Shown one piece after another: positions 1-11,173 of a stretch of DNA of 64,000 bases; the stretch's first letter is position 1; every line of letters begins with the position of its first letter. The DNA is from Carettochelys insculpta (Eukaryota > Chordata > Testudines > Carettochelyidae). Below the pieces are notes generated by a model, which was not told the origin of the DNA, ran no database searches, and saw only the letters and a program-made list of their open reading frames with translations. The stretch is taken from the NCBI RefSeq assembly GCF_033958435.1, contig NC_134161.1, positions 14,818,001-14,882,000 of the forward strand, given 5' to 3'. A program made the translations under genes and the position numbers.

Positions 1-88
1 CCCAGTGAATCCATAGCAGAATAAAGACTTGAACCCAGTTATCTTGTTTGTACCCTAAGCACTGGATCATGACTTCCCAGTGGGCACA
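1..88 (-). repeat. MIR/CORE-type SINE, tRNA-like head
   Basis: Read on the minus strand this has a degraded tRNA-derived head: a GTGCTTAGGG A-box-like stretch, then GGGTTCAAGTC matching the Pol III B box. The window edge cuts off the rest. Similar heads lie near 38.1, 46.4 and 56.1 kb. Family assignment is by recalled MIR structure. Confidence 0.45.
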
Positions 89-283
89 GAGTTTTCTTTG
101 CTAAATCAGCTCTCAACCTATTTTCAATTCAAGTGAACCTCAGGAAATTCAGCTTGGAGAATTAATTAATAATGTAGATGATCTCTAAACTGTTTGCAGC
201 AGTAAAGCTTAGCGGGGCACCTTATTAGTACACAGTTGTGTTGCTCTGTTTATTTATTTTACTATTTCACTTACAGAGATCAT

Positions 284-365
284 CTGAGATTAGGGCCCCA
301 TTGTACTGGATTCTGTATTTAGAAAGACAGAAGAGTTTACAGTCTAAGAGGACAAGACAAAGGAA
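284..365 (+). repeat. Interspersed repeat of the 'gggccccattgt' type
   Basis: This segment shares an ordered set of motifs (ccccattgt, ctgtattt, aaagacag, gagtttacagtctaag) with 58200-58262 and 63895-63990. Three copies in one window show a dispersed repeat, probably an old SINE or LINE tail. The exact family was not identified. Confidence 0.5.
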
Positions 366-392
366 GCATGATTGTTTGCAGAAAGGCAACTC

Positions 393-482
393 AGACCCAG
401 ATCCTCAAAGGTATTTAGGCACCAAACTCACATGGAAATCAGTAGGAGTTAGGCACATACCTATTTTGGAGGATTTGGGGCT
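393..482 (+). repeat. Old interspersed repeat with 'tttaggcacc' motifs
   Basis: It has the pattern cctcaaaggtatttaggcac, then gaaatcagtaggagttaggc, then a matching inverted close. Related degenerate pieces occur near 4085-4175, 4360-4415, 11905-12000, 31520-31595 and 37295-37350. This is a widespread ancient sauropsid repeat with partial dyad symmetry; it has no coding content. Confidence 0.45.
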
Positions 483-619
483 GAATGAGTAATTAATTCC
501 AGGCCATATAGGAAATCTGTCACCAAGTCAAATTTGGACTCCTTTGTCCTGAAAGACAGGGGAAGGCTTTTGCCTTGCAACATCTTTCCTCTCTGATCCA
601 AGTGGAAAGTCAGTAAGGA

Positions 620-860
620 AGTTTTTGAAGTATTAAAGGCATTCTGGCACTTCCACTGCCTATTTCAGACAGTACCTGGCTATGAGGAAGCTGCTGTGAG
701 AATGAAAAATAATGGAAAATTTGTTCCCATCCTAACTGGAATCTCTTGAAATTTCCTGCAAAAAGAAATTTGAAAAAAAAGAATCTTCTCAAATCATTTG
801 CAATATTCCATTTTGCTGGAATCAGAATAGCGCATTCTGAGTCAGACAGTTTAAAAGCTT
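620..860. repeat. AT-rich dispersed repeat, copy 1
   Basis: This aligns with 2140-2390 in the same orientation. Shared in order are a ttcctgcaaa(a/g)agaaattt block, an A-rich run, cttctcaaatca, caatattc, then a gaatcaga block. The gaps differ, so it is an old dispersed repeat and not a recent duplication. No terminal features were found. Confidence 0.45.
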
Positions 861-869
861 TTAAAATCA

Positions 870-2135
870 TGAAAGATTGGATGTGGAGACTAGAGCTGTC
901 CTGCTAACCCCACAATCCACATAAACAGCACCTTGTGGGAAGGGCTGCAAATCACCCCAGCCTGCACAAAACAGGGCTTCAGTAATGTTTAAAGGATAGC
1001 TGGTGTCGTGCTTGCTTTGTGTATTACTGCTGAACAGAAGCTGATACAAGGGGCTGTGCTTAGAGATGGCTTGCCAGATTCTGTAGCCATCCTTTGATCT
1101 ACAGTCCTAGAAGATAAAATCCTCAGCTTGGAGTATTTCTTGGTGAATGACCTGCCTATAAATAAAGGAAGATGGCAGTTACTGAAGGAATACATGCTTG
1201 TTGCCTCCATTAACCAGCAGAAGAGGGACTAAGAAAGAAAAAAATAAAATAAAATCTCCCATGACCAATATATTTCAGGCTCTGCAGAGACCAGCATACA
1301 AGCCCCGCTCTATCAGATGTCTTAGGGTATACCAAAACCTTGAGAAAATTCATCTGGAACTAAGGACATACAGGGCTGTTGGGTTTTTGTCTTGTAAATA
1401 ACTTATACAGATCAACATTGAGGCACTTGCAGCATTTAGACAGGCGTTTTGAACATTGTAGTGGAATGTTAGCACCTAAAACAGGAACATAAACACCTGG
1501 CTCCTTTTGTGCATCCTGAAGGAAAAGCACAGCTGGTGTGTAAGGCGGCACCTTTCACCAGCACATAATTCCTATCTATCCAAACACAAGAAACAATATT
1601 GTTGCTTCTTTAACTGTTCTACACTTCCAATGAAGAGCCCTGGGTATAGCAGATGAGTGGAGTTTGGTGAGATCTCCATAGTTACAATTCAGAACAAGGT
1701 TTACAATGAGTGATAGGCTATTGACAGGCTCCATCAAAGGCTACTGAAGGTGTTGAAGGGACATTTTCATTTTGCATTTTACAAAGAGAATGCAACAGGT
1801 GAATAAATAGACAAGGGTGTGGGGATAACAAAGCTTTAAAGGTTCTTTGTTGTGTTTGGATACTGTTATATGTCATGTTTTGTACTTTGATTCTGCTCTT
1901 CACTTTAGAAGTGAGTGTTTGGATAATATTGTGTAGAAGGGGACTTGATAAAATTACCAACAATATCACTTACATTTATATGTGATCAAGATCTGTGTTA
2001 CGGAGCTGTTATTCAGTGTGAATAAAATATTTTAACAACATCTGGCAAAATTTTTGAAATTCAGAAAGTTTTGGATAACTTTTTGAATATGAGCTTGTAT
2101 GAATATTTTATGTTTCTTTAATTCTTTTCACTGAA
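870..2135. other. No gene recognised
   Basis: This is mostly AT-rich unique-looking DNA. Reading frames stay under 85 codons and lack recognisable motifs. I see no clear repeat termini. Confidence 0.5.
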
Positions 2136-2139
2136 AACA

Positions 2140-2390
2140 CTTGGAAAAGTCCTTCTATAGACATGTATGTCAGGTTGAGCTGGTGAAAACTTGGACTTTC
2201 TGTTCCACTGGAAATTCTCACTGCTCCAGATGTGTTCCCTTTCTAATTGAAACAATCCCCTTTCCTTGACGTTTCCTGCAAAGAGAAATTTAATAATAAT
2301 AATAAAAAAAAAAAACCTTCTCAAATCAGTTCCAATATTCTGTTTTGATAGAATCAGACTATGGTATTCTGTTTCAGACTAGATGAAACT
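2140..2390. repeat. AT-rich dispersed repeat, copy 2
   Basis: This is the partner of 620-860 in direct orientation, about 1.5 kb away. It carries an internal (TAA)n/A-run at 2291-2316 where copy 1 has a plain A run, which suggests slippage after dispersal. Confidence 0.45.
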
Positions 2391-2399
2391 TTATACTGT

Positions 2400-3140
2400 G
2401 CTTTCATTTGTAGTATATAAAACAAAATGAATTTAGAATTAAAAAGTCATTTCACATCAAAGAGTCAAAATTGTCTGCTCTGATAGGATCCCTGCTAAAC
2501 TCCTTTATTTATTTTTCTCAATGAAATTTTGCTGAAATTGACGTAATCCTGCAAAAAGTTTCAATTTGAAAGATCAGCATTTTCCCTGAGAAAACTATTT
2601 GGTCAGAAATGTTTCAAGAAACAGACAATGAGAGCTTGTGAGACTGAAATGTGTGGGTGGGAGGCGGGGAAGGGGGACTGCCAAAATTCTTCTCCCCTCC
2701 TCGCATACAGCAGGGCTGCCTACATTATGGCAGGGACTTCTCCACTCTCTAGAATAGCCCAGAATCAGGGTGCAAAACAGCGAAAAGCCTCCAGACTTCC
2801 CTGCTCCAGGCTATGACTTCTGTGCCACTCAGCCACATGGACTCTCGCTCATAATTTTTAAGCTATTTCTATGACTCTGAGGGGGCTGGGCTCAGCTCTT
2901 GATTTTTCAAATGTCTGTAATTGAGGACATAGGTAAAGTGCTGCTATTTTCTTCTGACAGCATTTTACATTGACTTTACACACATGCAAATGATGTCACA
3001 GTGTAAGGCAAGACCCAGCGAGTCCCATTATTTATACATGTGCACACATGACATGTTAGTTTTAAAGTCCTAGCTTTTTTCAAGTCACAAATAATTGTAG
3101 TCTTATTCATAATCAAAACCCCTTCAGTGTAGGGAGAAAC
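2400..3140. other. No gene recognised
   Basis: This is unique-looking DNA. The part at 2500-2620 is AT-rich and resembles low-complexity stretches near 31.05 and 50.6 kb. Reading frames are short. Confidence 0.4.
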
Positions 3141-3149
3141 AGTGGTCTA

Positions 3150-3245
3150 CCTCAGTCTTCTATCTGTACAATGGGGGCAATAGCATTCCCCTGCCTCACT
3201 GGGTAATGAGAGGATGAATGCATTCAAGATTGTGAGCCATGCAGA
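3150..3245 (+). repeat. MIR/CORE-type SINE, 3' part
   Basis: The order ctcagtcttctatctgtaca, then atgggggcaatagcat, then a gaggatgaatgc block matches the conserved MIR core and 3' region on the plus strand. The head is not recognisable. Confidence 0.5.
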
Positions 3246-3279
3246 TATGCCAATGATGAGGGCCAGATAAATAGGATGG

Positions 3280-4060
3280 TTAAATTTTACTTTAATTAAA
3301 ATACTAAGTTTATGGCGAATTTTCTAAGTTCTGTTTTTGCTCTTTGCTTAAATATTATTTTCTATCTCAACATGTAGTTTCCAAGGCAGTTTTTGCTGTT
3401 TTGATTTTTTTTTCAAAATCCCAGAAATGTTATTTGTCAGTCATTAATTTTTTAGCCAACAAAGCAGTGCACAATTTCTCTCTCCTCCTGCTCAGATTCT
3501 GCCAAAAAGCACTAGGCCGAAGGCCTTGCTTGGAGTAGGAAACATCTGGAAATGTGTTTGCTTCAGCTGTCATAGCTAGATAAAGGATAAGTGTCAACTG
3601 AAAACCGGTGGGGCCACAGACCTTAAAACATGTGAGGGCCCCAGCCAGGATTCCAGGTGGTGTTTCAGTTTATAATTTTCAATCACCAGTTTGGAAAGGG
3701 GAGAAAAAAACCAACAAACATTTCATTTTGCAAGTCACCATGGGGGCAGTGGATTATCCCAGCTGGCTTGTTAGTGACGTAATGCTATTGTTTGCTAGTC
3801 TGGTGTTTTGGATATTTAAGGAAGAAATACTCTGTTCCTATAGTGATGACTATACTCCAGGACTGACATCCCCACCTGGCCTGATAGCCCTGCTCTGGCC
3901 AACTGCATCCAGCAGCAAAGATAATTATTTACACAGCGTTTAACTAATGAATGACTTCAAACGGGAACTTCCTGGAGCTGAGCTGAGAAATTTCTCCACC
4001 CAGATTTTAGATAGAATAGAGTTATGCAGGGCTGGGTTTTTTAAACTTCTCCTGTTGTGA
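3280..4060. other. No gene recognised
   Basis: This is AT-rich DNA. The longest plus-strand frame (3608-3943, 111 codons) has no motif or codon pattern suggesting a protein. Confidence 0.45.
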
Positions 4061-4084
4061 CTTCACTTAAAATACTTTGTGCCT

Positions 4085-4415
4085 GATTCTGAAGAGTGCT
4101 GAGGCCCAAATCCTCCACTGTATTTAGGTGTCTAACTCTCACTGAAACCAATGGCTGTTAAGAACTTGATTTGGGCCTGAAAGGCCTTCATGCAGGTGCT
4201 GAGTCAGCCTCTCCTCACATTTAGTGGCTTCCAGAGGAGAAGTGGAGGGCTTATCTTGAAGAACAGAGTACCCCCAGCATGCATTAGGATCTAGGGGAGT
4301 TGAGAGCACTGAACACTAAGCAGGATTTGGCCCTTAATGCAAAACTTTCAGACACCAGGGGCTGAGTCCTAAGTAGCTAAATCCATATTTAGGCACCTGA
4401 AGTGAAGGGGCCTGA
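4085..4415. repeat. Degraded 'ttaggcacc' interspersed repeats
   Basis: There are two pieces, 4085-4175 and 4360-4415. They carry atttaggtgtctaactctca and tatttaggcacctgaa, as in the repeat at 393-482. Confidence 0.35.
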
Positions 4416-4564
4416 TTCAGTCTGGAGGAAGAACTGAGAATGGAGATAATGATGTCACCTTCCCCTGTGCTAACTAGAGACAGGGGCAATTCCTGGTCCT
4501 CTTCAGAGAGCTGCCCAGTTCTTATCCCCACTGCAAGATTCCCAGGGGTCCATTCTGGCATGTG

Positions 4565-5245
4565 TAGGGTGACCACATTGCCCTATAGCAAATATGGTAC
4601 ACCAGCCTTTGGGGCTGGGGGCTGGGCTGCTGTTCCATATCAGGGCTCCTTGGTAATGGGGCTGCTGCTTCAGGGTGAAGCACCAGGGATGGGGGTTCTG
4701 CAATCTCCAAAAAGGGAGGCAGCAGCAATGAAGGGGAGTGGAAGATGGGGGCTCCAGAACTCCCGGGGGAGGGTTTGAAAGCCTCTCAGTGGGGTGAGGG
4801 TCAGAGAATGAAGCAGGAGGTATCTCCCTGAGGAGTGGTAGGCCAGAGAACAAGGCGGACAACCCATGGAGGGGCTCCATGGCAGTGGGAGCTGCTTCCC
4901 TTAAGTTTAGGGCTCCGGAGAACGAGGCAGCCACTTCACTGTGGAGCTCACTGGCAGTGGGGGCTGCCACTGTGGGGTGCCAGAGAATGGAGCAGCTGCT
5001 CCACAGAGGAGATCCCCTGCAGCAGGAGCTGCTGCCACAAAGTGCAGAGCTCCAGGGAACAGGACAGCCACCCATTGGAGGAGCTCCCTGGCAGGAGAGG
5101 CCACCACCTCAAGACAGAGTGCCAGGGAACAGGAGCCCTGCAAAATACGGGCCAATTTGCCCATTTTCGTTAAAAAGTTGGGATGCCTTTGAGACAGCTT
5201 AACTAAGGGGCTGTCCTGGGAAAAATGGGACAGATGGTCACCTTT
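4565..5245. mobile_element. hAT-like non-autonomous DNA transposon
   Basis: The element has inverted termini (TAGGGTGACCAC at the left, GTGGTCACC-type complement at the right). It is flanked by an 8-bp duplication, ggcatgtg at 4557-4564 and tgcatgtg at 5246-5253, with 7 of 8 matching. An 8-bp duplication fits hAT. The TAGGGTGACCA end is a form I recall from reptile genomes. It encodes no transposase. The interior is a degenerate tandem repeat (separate entry). Confidence 0.7.
4615..5150. repeat. Degenerate ~70-bp minisatellite inside the hAT-like element
   Basis: The motif set ggagctcc(c)tggcag, gctgc, then (g/c)ccagagaa(t/c)ga recurs with a period of about 65-72 bp. Clear units start near 4866, 4940, 5008 and 5077; older ones lie further left. 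Because the unit is GC-rich and stop-poor, frames on both strands stay open (up to 190 codons at 4503-5075 minus). I regard these frames as a by-product. Confidence 0.6.
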
Positions 5246-5249
5246 TGCA

Positions 5250-5580
5250 TGTGGGCTATAGAAATACCCCAGCTGGTCTTCTGCAGGCCCGTCCTGAATA
5301 ATGTTCCCCTTTATGACTGGAGCACTGGGATACTCTTAACGGTGCTGACAACCACTTTGTAGGTCCCAAGTTTGTCAGCTACCAACCAAGAAGATCAGAT
5401 GAAACCTTTTCAAATTTGGAGCAGGGAAGTGAGGGAGGTTGTCAAATATTTTTCTTGAAATTTTGAATTGGACCAAAACTATGGTGAGGAAGCTTTGCAA
5501 AAATCTTGTGGGAAAAATAAATCTTTTTTTTTTGGCCAGCTCTAGCGGAGAAGTTGTGATAAGGGGTGGAAATTTTGGTA
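5250..5580. other. No gene recognised; AT-rich
   Basis: The 5390-5560 part resembles an old reptile repeat (ttttggccagctctag near its end). No boundaries could be set. Confidence 0.35.
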
Positions 5581-5906
5581 CAGGTTGAACCTTTCTAATC
5601 CGGCACTCTCTTGTCCTGCAACATCCATAATCCAGCATGATTTTAGTTACCTAGATGACCACTTAAAATGGGGGTGGCCAAGTTTTCTTCAGTTCCACAA
5701 AGTTTGTTTCCAGCCATCAGTCCTGGCTCCCAGTGTTCCGAGCTGTTATTTAGCTGTAATTTACCCCAAATGTCTTCTCAGTGCCTATTAAGCAGCGGAA
5801 GTGTTGGTAATGCTGCTAGACAATATTGTCCTCCTGTGGTCTGGCAAATTCTCTTGCCCAGCACCTGTCAGATCCTGAGGGTGCTGGATTAGAAAGGTTC
5901 AACCTA
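5581..5906 (+). mobile_element. pogo/Tigger-like MITE, copy 1
   Basis: It has ~24-bp inverted termini: caggttgaacctttctaatc at the left, and a right end complementary to it with one or two mismatches. TA dinucleotides flank both sides (5579-5580 and 5907-5908), as expected for the Tc1/mariner-pogo superfamily. Its interior aligns with 16906-17210 and with the reverse of 26534-26870. It is 326 bp and non-coding. Confidence 0.8.
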
Positions 5907-6071
5907 TAGCCGGTGGCCTGGCTGTTTTCTTTCTGTTCTGTCTTGCTGCTGTGCCCCGATACCTACCTTGAAGTGCAGAGAGGACAATGAAAGCCAGCAA
6001 GACCTTATTCTGGAACCGCAAACCCCTGGTCTTTGTCCATTCCCTGAGAGCTGGGCTCAGTACAGGAATCA

Positions 6072-6160
6072 GAGTGAAATTCTCAGGGCTGTAATATACA
6101 GACAGTCAGGCTAGATGCTCTAATGGACCCTTCAGGGCATTGGAATCTATGAATCTCCAT
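6072..6160 (+). mobile_element. CR1 LINE 3'-end fragment
   Basis: The sequence caggctagatgctctaatgg, then ccttcagggcattgg, then aatctatgaatct is the 3'-terminal region of CR1 on the plus strand, including the short tail repeat. Only the untranslated end survives. Confidence 0.65.
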
Positions 6161-6164
6161 GAGC

Positions 6165-7905
6165 ATCAGGGTAGAATGAATGGGACCAATTTCTGGGCTC
6201 CTTCCCATGAAGAATGAGGCTGGGGATGAGGGAGGTGGGTCTTGCTGCATTTCCAGTTCACTGCACTGTCAAATCCTGCATAAAGAACAATCTGACCTTT
6301 AAAGGACCAGGTGGAAAGAGTCAAAATTGCATATTCCAGGCAAGTGTGGGACAGGTTCCCGGCCAAGCCTTTGCAGAGGGCAGTAGAGAGAGGCTAGAAA
6401 AGTAATGGCAGGAGCAGGAGTGGGCATGTACATGTGTATGCCAGCACTATCGCCCTATGAAAGCCAAGTTCAAGACTCATCACAGAGCTCCTAGGAGATG
6501 TAGGCATGGTGCACGGATGGTGGCTGCCTTGCTCCCCAGAACCTCCGGACGTTGACCCATCCAGCAGCCTTACTAGCAGACAAGTCCTGAGGCAAAAATG
6601 TGGGAGCGCTCAGCAACAAGTAGGAGAGTTTCAGAGGAATGGACTATCTGCCTAATACCCTTGAAATCAGAAGAGACTAGTGGGTTTGGGTGCCTGGCCA
6701 AAGCCATTTTTGCGGGACCAGGTTTACAGCAGGTGGTTCCTTAGCTCTTGCTGAAAATCAGGATCTGGCCTCTTTAAGCCGTTACAGGTCAGGCATCTGC
6801 AATCCCTCCCCAGTTCTCATTTCCGCAGTTCCTGGCTGAATTTCTCCTTAGCTCCAGTCCCCCTTCCACACAGGCACCTGCTTCGTAACACCTCGTCTGC
6901 CACGGGAGTCCAGGCCTGCCTGTTTCCAGGCCTCTGACATGTAGGTCAGGCTGTGCATGACTCTCTTGGCTGCCGGGGGGCTGAGACTGGCTCCGGGCCA
7001 TGTCACACACAGTGGAGCTGGAGGTAGCCTTGGTACGAATGAAACAGAAAGGCAGGAGATGAGGTCAAAGGACTTGATACAACCTAGATGGTGTCTGGTC
7101 TGGGCAAGCTAATGTGTCCTGGAGGAAAAGTGAGACCACTGGATGTGGAGGGGGTTATTTGGCCGGGGAACAAGCGCGTGGGAAGAAGTTCTGCTGTGCC
7201 TCACTGAACAATAAGAATAGTGCTCTTTCTGTAGGGATGGATCCCTTTCAGGGAACCCCTCCAGCCCATCTAGGGCTATATTGTGCCGTTCAGGCCCAGT
7301 CACATGATGGAAGCTATGAAGCCCTTCCAGGGCTTCTTCTGATAGCATGTTCTGCAAGGATAGAACATCTGTTTCGTTTCATCTTTGCTGGCCTTAGCTC
7401 CACCCTCATCTCGCCATTTTCCACCCACTTGGAGGGGGACTCTGAGGCCAGTCCCTGTGCAGGGTGTGTTGTGAGTGTATGGTGGGGAACAGCTCCACAG
7501 TCTCTTCTCCCCTGCACTTGTCTGCTGTGCAGGACTGGACTTAGCTGAGCCCAAATTGTCCAGGGATGTGGTGAGCTTTGCATAGGCTTTGACAGCAGAA
7601 CGAGTCATGGGGCTGCCATGAACTTGGGGTTCCCCCTATAGACATAGAAAGCTTTTGTTCTCTGTTTCCCACCTATATGTGCTGGGCCAGCCTGTGTGCT
7701 GGGTGTGTATGTGGGAGCAATGTCCTACCTGTGTCACACCTCAGACTGAACAGACTCCACGTGGCCTCCACTCAGAACCAGTCCCAGAATTTTTTTTTCC
7801 TTGGAAGTTGAAAAATACTTTAACCGAATCCCAACCAAGCAATCAAACTAATGTGTGACTTTCTGGGTTCCTCTGTGGGGCAGGCAGCAGATGCACACTG
7901 TGACC
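6165..7905. other. No gene recognised
   Basis: This is mixed-composition DNA. The longest frame (7114-7548 plus, 144 codons) overlaps frames of similar length on the other strand and shows no domain. No repeat termini were found. Confidence 0.45.
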
Positions 7906-7912
7906 AGGGAAT

Positions 7913-8030
7913 GTCCATTTGTCTTGGGACTGGGCAGCACCTAGCACAACGGGATCCTTGTGCACAGCTGGGAATCTTAGGTACCGTGACAATAGCAATA
8001 ATAAAACTCTAGTGCCTAGTTGTAAGCTTT
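7913..8030 (+). repeat. SINE tail of the 'cagcacctagcac' type
   Basis: It contains gggcagcacctagcacaacg and then a degraded aataataaaa end. The same tail follows MIR-like heads at 56082-56285 and 58378-58560, and appears alone at 13235-13340. Confidence 0.5.
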
Positions 8031-8100
8031 CATTAGTAGATAGCCAAGCCTTTGATGGGGAAACTGAATCAGGGAGTGGTTACAATGACATGCCAACACA

Positions 8101-8190
8101 TGTGTCTCACAAAGTGGGTCTTTGCCCATGAAAGCTTATGCTCCAAAATTTCTGTTAGTCCATAAGGTGCCACAGGACTTCTTGTTGTTT
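8101..8190 (+). mobile_element. Penelope-like tail with hammerhead-like core
   Basis: This short unit ends in gttagtccataaggtgccac and a cttgttgttt tail. Near its start it has a hairpin (TGGG 8115-8118 with CCCA 8125-8128), GAAA at 8130-8133, then a 3-bp helix (8133-8135 with 8140-8142, loop TTAT) and C8143 in the cleavage position. The expected CTGANGA box is lost. It is flanked by similar sequences at 8090-8100 and 8191-8202 (atgccaacaca / atgcctagcaca), a possible target duplication. The Penelope link is from family knowledge. Confidence 0.5.
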
Positions 8191-8615
8191 ATGCCTAGCA
8201 CAGTCCAGCATGCTAGCTCCAGAGCCAGGAACAGCACCCAGGTTTCCTGGGACCTTCTGTTTAGCAACATGGGAAATAATAGAACAAAGCCAATTCCAAT
8301 TCCAGCATAGCACGACTCAGCAACTGGGGGTCCTACGCTCAGATGAACTGTGGATGTCCAAGTGAAAGGCTCTGTAGGAAGCCAGCATGCAGGAGATTCA
8401 GCTGCAGAGTAGCCACAGGTGTCCTGACTCCTGAGCTACACAAGAATGCCACTGGTAGTACCTGTGATACATTGATATAGACAGAAGTGCCCCAACGTCC
8501 TGGGCGTAGCCCCAGGGACAACTGATAGCGGAAGCGTCTCAGGTACAGTTAAGGGACCAGCTGCTGGAGCAGGTATTGTGATTATCCCATAAAATAAGCC
8601 AAGAGGCTCATACAG

Positions 8616-8796
8616 AAAAACAATGAGAAGTCCTGGGCCACCTTACAGACTAACCGATATTTTGGAGCATCAGCTTTTGTGGGCAAAGACCTGCTTCGGC
8701 AGTGCTGTGTTAACAAAGCAGGTCTTTGTCCACGAAAGCTGATGCTCCAAAATATCGGTTAGTCTGTAAGGTGCCCCAGGACATCTCATTGTTTTT
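8616..8796. mobile_element. Head-to-head pair of Penelope-like tails (foldback)
   Basis: Two tails lie in opposite orientation. The arms at 8616-8696 (minus) and 8716-8796 (plus) are near-perfect complements around a 19-bp spacer. The plus arm keeps GAAA at 8734-8737, a 3-bp helix (8737-8739 with 8744-8746, loop TGAT) and C8747. The minus arm has the related elements with changes in the CTGANGA and GAAA boxes. The plus tail continues to about 8842 (acacggcgacccctctgata). Confidence 0.65.
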
Positions 8797-8844
8797 GCAG
8801 ACATAGACAAACACGGCGACCCCTCTGATACTTGGAACTTGGGC

Positions 8845-10140
8845 CTGAATCAGCTGCCAGGAGCAATGCCAGGAATGGTACAGCAGAGGGTGAGGAACCT
8901 GGGGCCACCCCTGGACACAATACAGACAAATCCCCTTAAGACCAGCCCCAGGCACCTGGCTGAGGAGGTGAAATCAGGCCCTTGACTAAATACAAGACCC
9001 AACGTGCCCCAAAGTCAGAGTTCTGTTGGCTTCCTGATGGCCGGTGCCCAGCCCCTTCCTTCCCTGCCCAGCCTAATTACTCATGTCTGGGACAGCGCAG
9101 CAAACGCTAGCCCCTCCAGGCCCATCGCACAGAAAGGGGGATCAAGGCAAGACAGGCCTGGGATACAGATCCAAATTTCCCCAGCACTGGGGAGCAGTCA
9201 GGGTTGGAGATTTGGTTTGGACCCGTCTTTGGCTGAGCTCCCACCCCGATCTGAGGTTGTATCATTGTTCAGAAGCAGCGACCACACCAGTGTCTGCACC
9301 TGTCCATAAAAAGCATCGGGCCAGACCCTCAAGCGGAGTCAGTGGCTTAGCTGAAGGGAGCAACACAGAGTGATCCCCGCTGAGCTCCTGGCTTGTTGCC
9401 TTTGTGGTGCTTGTCAAGGGGGAGCTCCTCCTCCCCACCATTGCTCCCCAACATGAGTGGCGCACACTCAGCCCCGCTCACTGCGGCTTTGGTCCCATTG
9501 AGAAGGGTAAATGAAGGTTTTCGGAGGCCTCTGAGGAGTGGCCGGCATGGGCTCCTCCCGAAGCTCCGTAAACAGGAAGGCGAGGAAGCAAGGAGTCAGC
9601 CCCAGGCTCATCCAGGAGCCGGGGCTCAGCAGGAAGTGGGGTGCACGCTGCGTCTGCCAAGCACACAATAACTCAGCGGAAAGTGGCATTTATAAATATG
9701 CTGGGGTCAGGGCCGGGCTCCAGAGAACAATAGGGGAAAGGAGCATGGAGGGGGCGGGCAAGGACGAGTCTATCAGACTGACAATGGCCTAGGGCAGGAG
9801 GGAGATGGAAGCGTGGAGGAGGCAGCTGAACAATACCCCTGCAATGCTGAAGGAAGCTGAGCTCTTTGGGAGTCATTGGCCACTGACGAGCCCAGCTTAG
9901 AGTGCTGTGAGTTAAATTAGGCTATGGTGCCTTCCTGGCCCCCTCCCGGCTCCTTTGCCTCAGTCCCATGGACACGTCTCCTCTGCTTGCCTGGGTTCTT
10001 CTCTGCAGCTTGGTTTTCTTCAGCATGTGCTTGCATGCTGTTTGGTAGCTCAGTCAGTGTGTGTGGGGCAGGGGGCAGAGTGCTTTGGACCCTTTTCTGC
10101 TCTCCTCAAGTAGCCTGTGGCGCTCATTGCCATGGGACGA
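8845..10140. other. No gene recognised
   Basis: This is moderately GC-rich. Overlapping frames of 60-115 codons on both strands show no domain. The frame at 9924-10271 runs into an L3/CR1 fragment, so it is not a gene. Confidence 0.45.
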
Positions 10141-10145
10141 GTTGT

Positions 10146-10305
10146 GAAGGCCCAAACATAACTGGGTTCAAAACAGAACTAGATCAGTTTATGAAGGTAG
10201 ATCCACCAAAGGCTACATGCCAGTATGGTGAGGGATGCAATCCCATGCATGGGGTAAACCTTAACTTCTGACAACCAGACGCTGGGCCAGGATGCTGGGG
10301 TGGAG
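10146..10305 (+). mobile_element. L3/CR1-type LINE 3' fragment
   Basis: The stretch aactgggttcaaaacagaac, then atgaaggtagatccaccaa, then an agacgctgggccaggatgct block follows the plus-strand 3' end of an L3/CR1-type LINE. The same family appears at 29055-29668 and, inverted, at 51725-52263. Confidence 0.6.
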
Positions 10306-10309
10306 CTCG

Positions 10310-11165
10310 CCCAAATTTCCCTGCACTCCCCTAAGGCTCTGGTACCAGCCACGGTGAAGGACAGAACACTAGGCTAGAGGGACAATTGCTCTGACATAAT
10401 GGGGCAGATCTTATGATCTTATTGTATCCTAATCGCTTCCACCTCCAAAGCTGCATGTTAAGACACCCATCCAGTCCTTCTTAAGAAACGTAGCTCTGCA
10501 GGACGGCAATGGGCACAGCCTCATGCTACTCCAGAACCCCGGCTTGAGTCAGGCAAGCACCTGGAAGCTTCGAGACTGCTAAGCTATGCGAGCAGAGAAG
10601 CCTCCCAATGCAAAATTAGAGCAGTGACTTCATATTCTTGCTCCACCTCCACGTGAGGTTACTGCTAGCTCTCACTTCAGGCTGGGTTTGAAATACAGCC
10701 AGAACAGCCTAACTCATTGGTATAGGGATGCGCTGCAAAAATTAACTGACACAACTATACAAGGTTCATAGATTGTCTGGGACCCTTCCATCCCTGCAGC
10801 ATTGCTGTGCAACTGTGTCCATGCAGTTTAGTGTGTAGGGCTGCTTCTCAGTCCAATGGCTGATCTGAATAAGGAAAGGCTTGTGGGCTTGGTATACATC
10901 CCGGGCGGCTTTTTCCTCCTCAGGGGTGGAGGAGCTGCCACTTGCTACTTGGGTGGTCTGGAGATAGACCTTGACTGACAACTGCAGTAACTGTATGCGT
11001 GCAGCTGTGATTCCACATGCACCTTCTGGCAAATTCAAGGCTGCTCCACTGTAGCCAGCAGGAGCTTTGAAGCAGCATAAAGCCAATGCTGGATGCTTGT
11101 GTACATAACACACCTGTGGCAAAATAGCAACTGGTGTCACTTTCCTTCTCACAGCTAGTATGTTG
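10310..11165. other. No gene recognised
   Basis: A minus-strand frame of 139 codons (10766-11185) is the longest. It matches nothing I know, and its first codons lie inside the hAT-like element to its right. Confidence 0.4.
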
Positions 11166-11173
11166 CCATATAC

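Noticed and set aside
4503..5075. 190-codon minus-strand frame
   Set aside because: It lies in GC-rich tandem-repeat DNA of a hAT-like element, with open frames also on the other strand.
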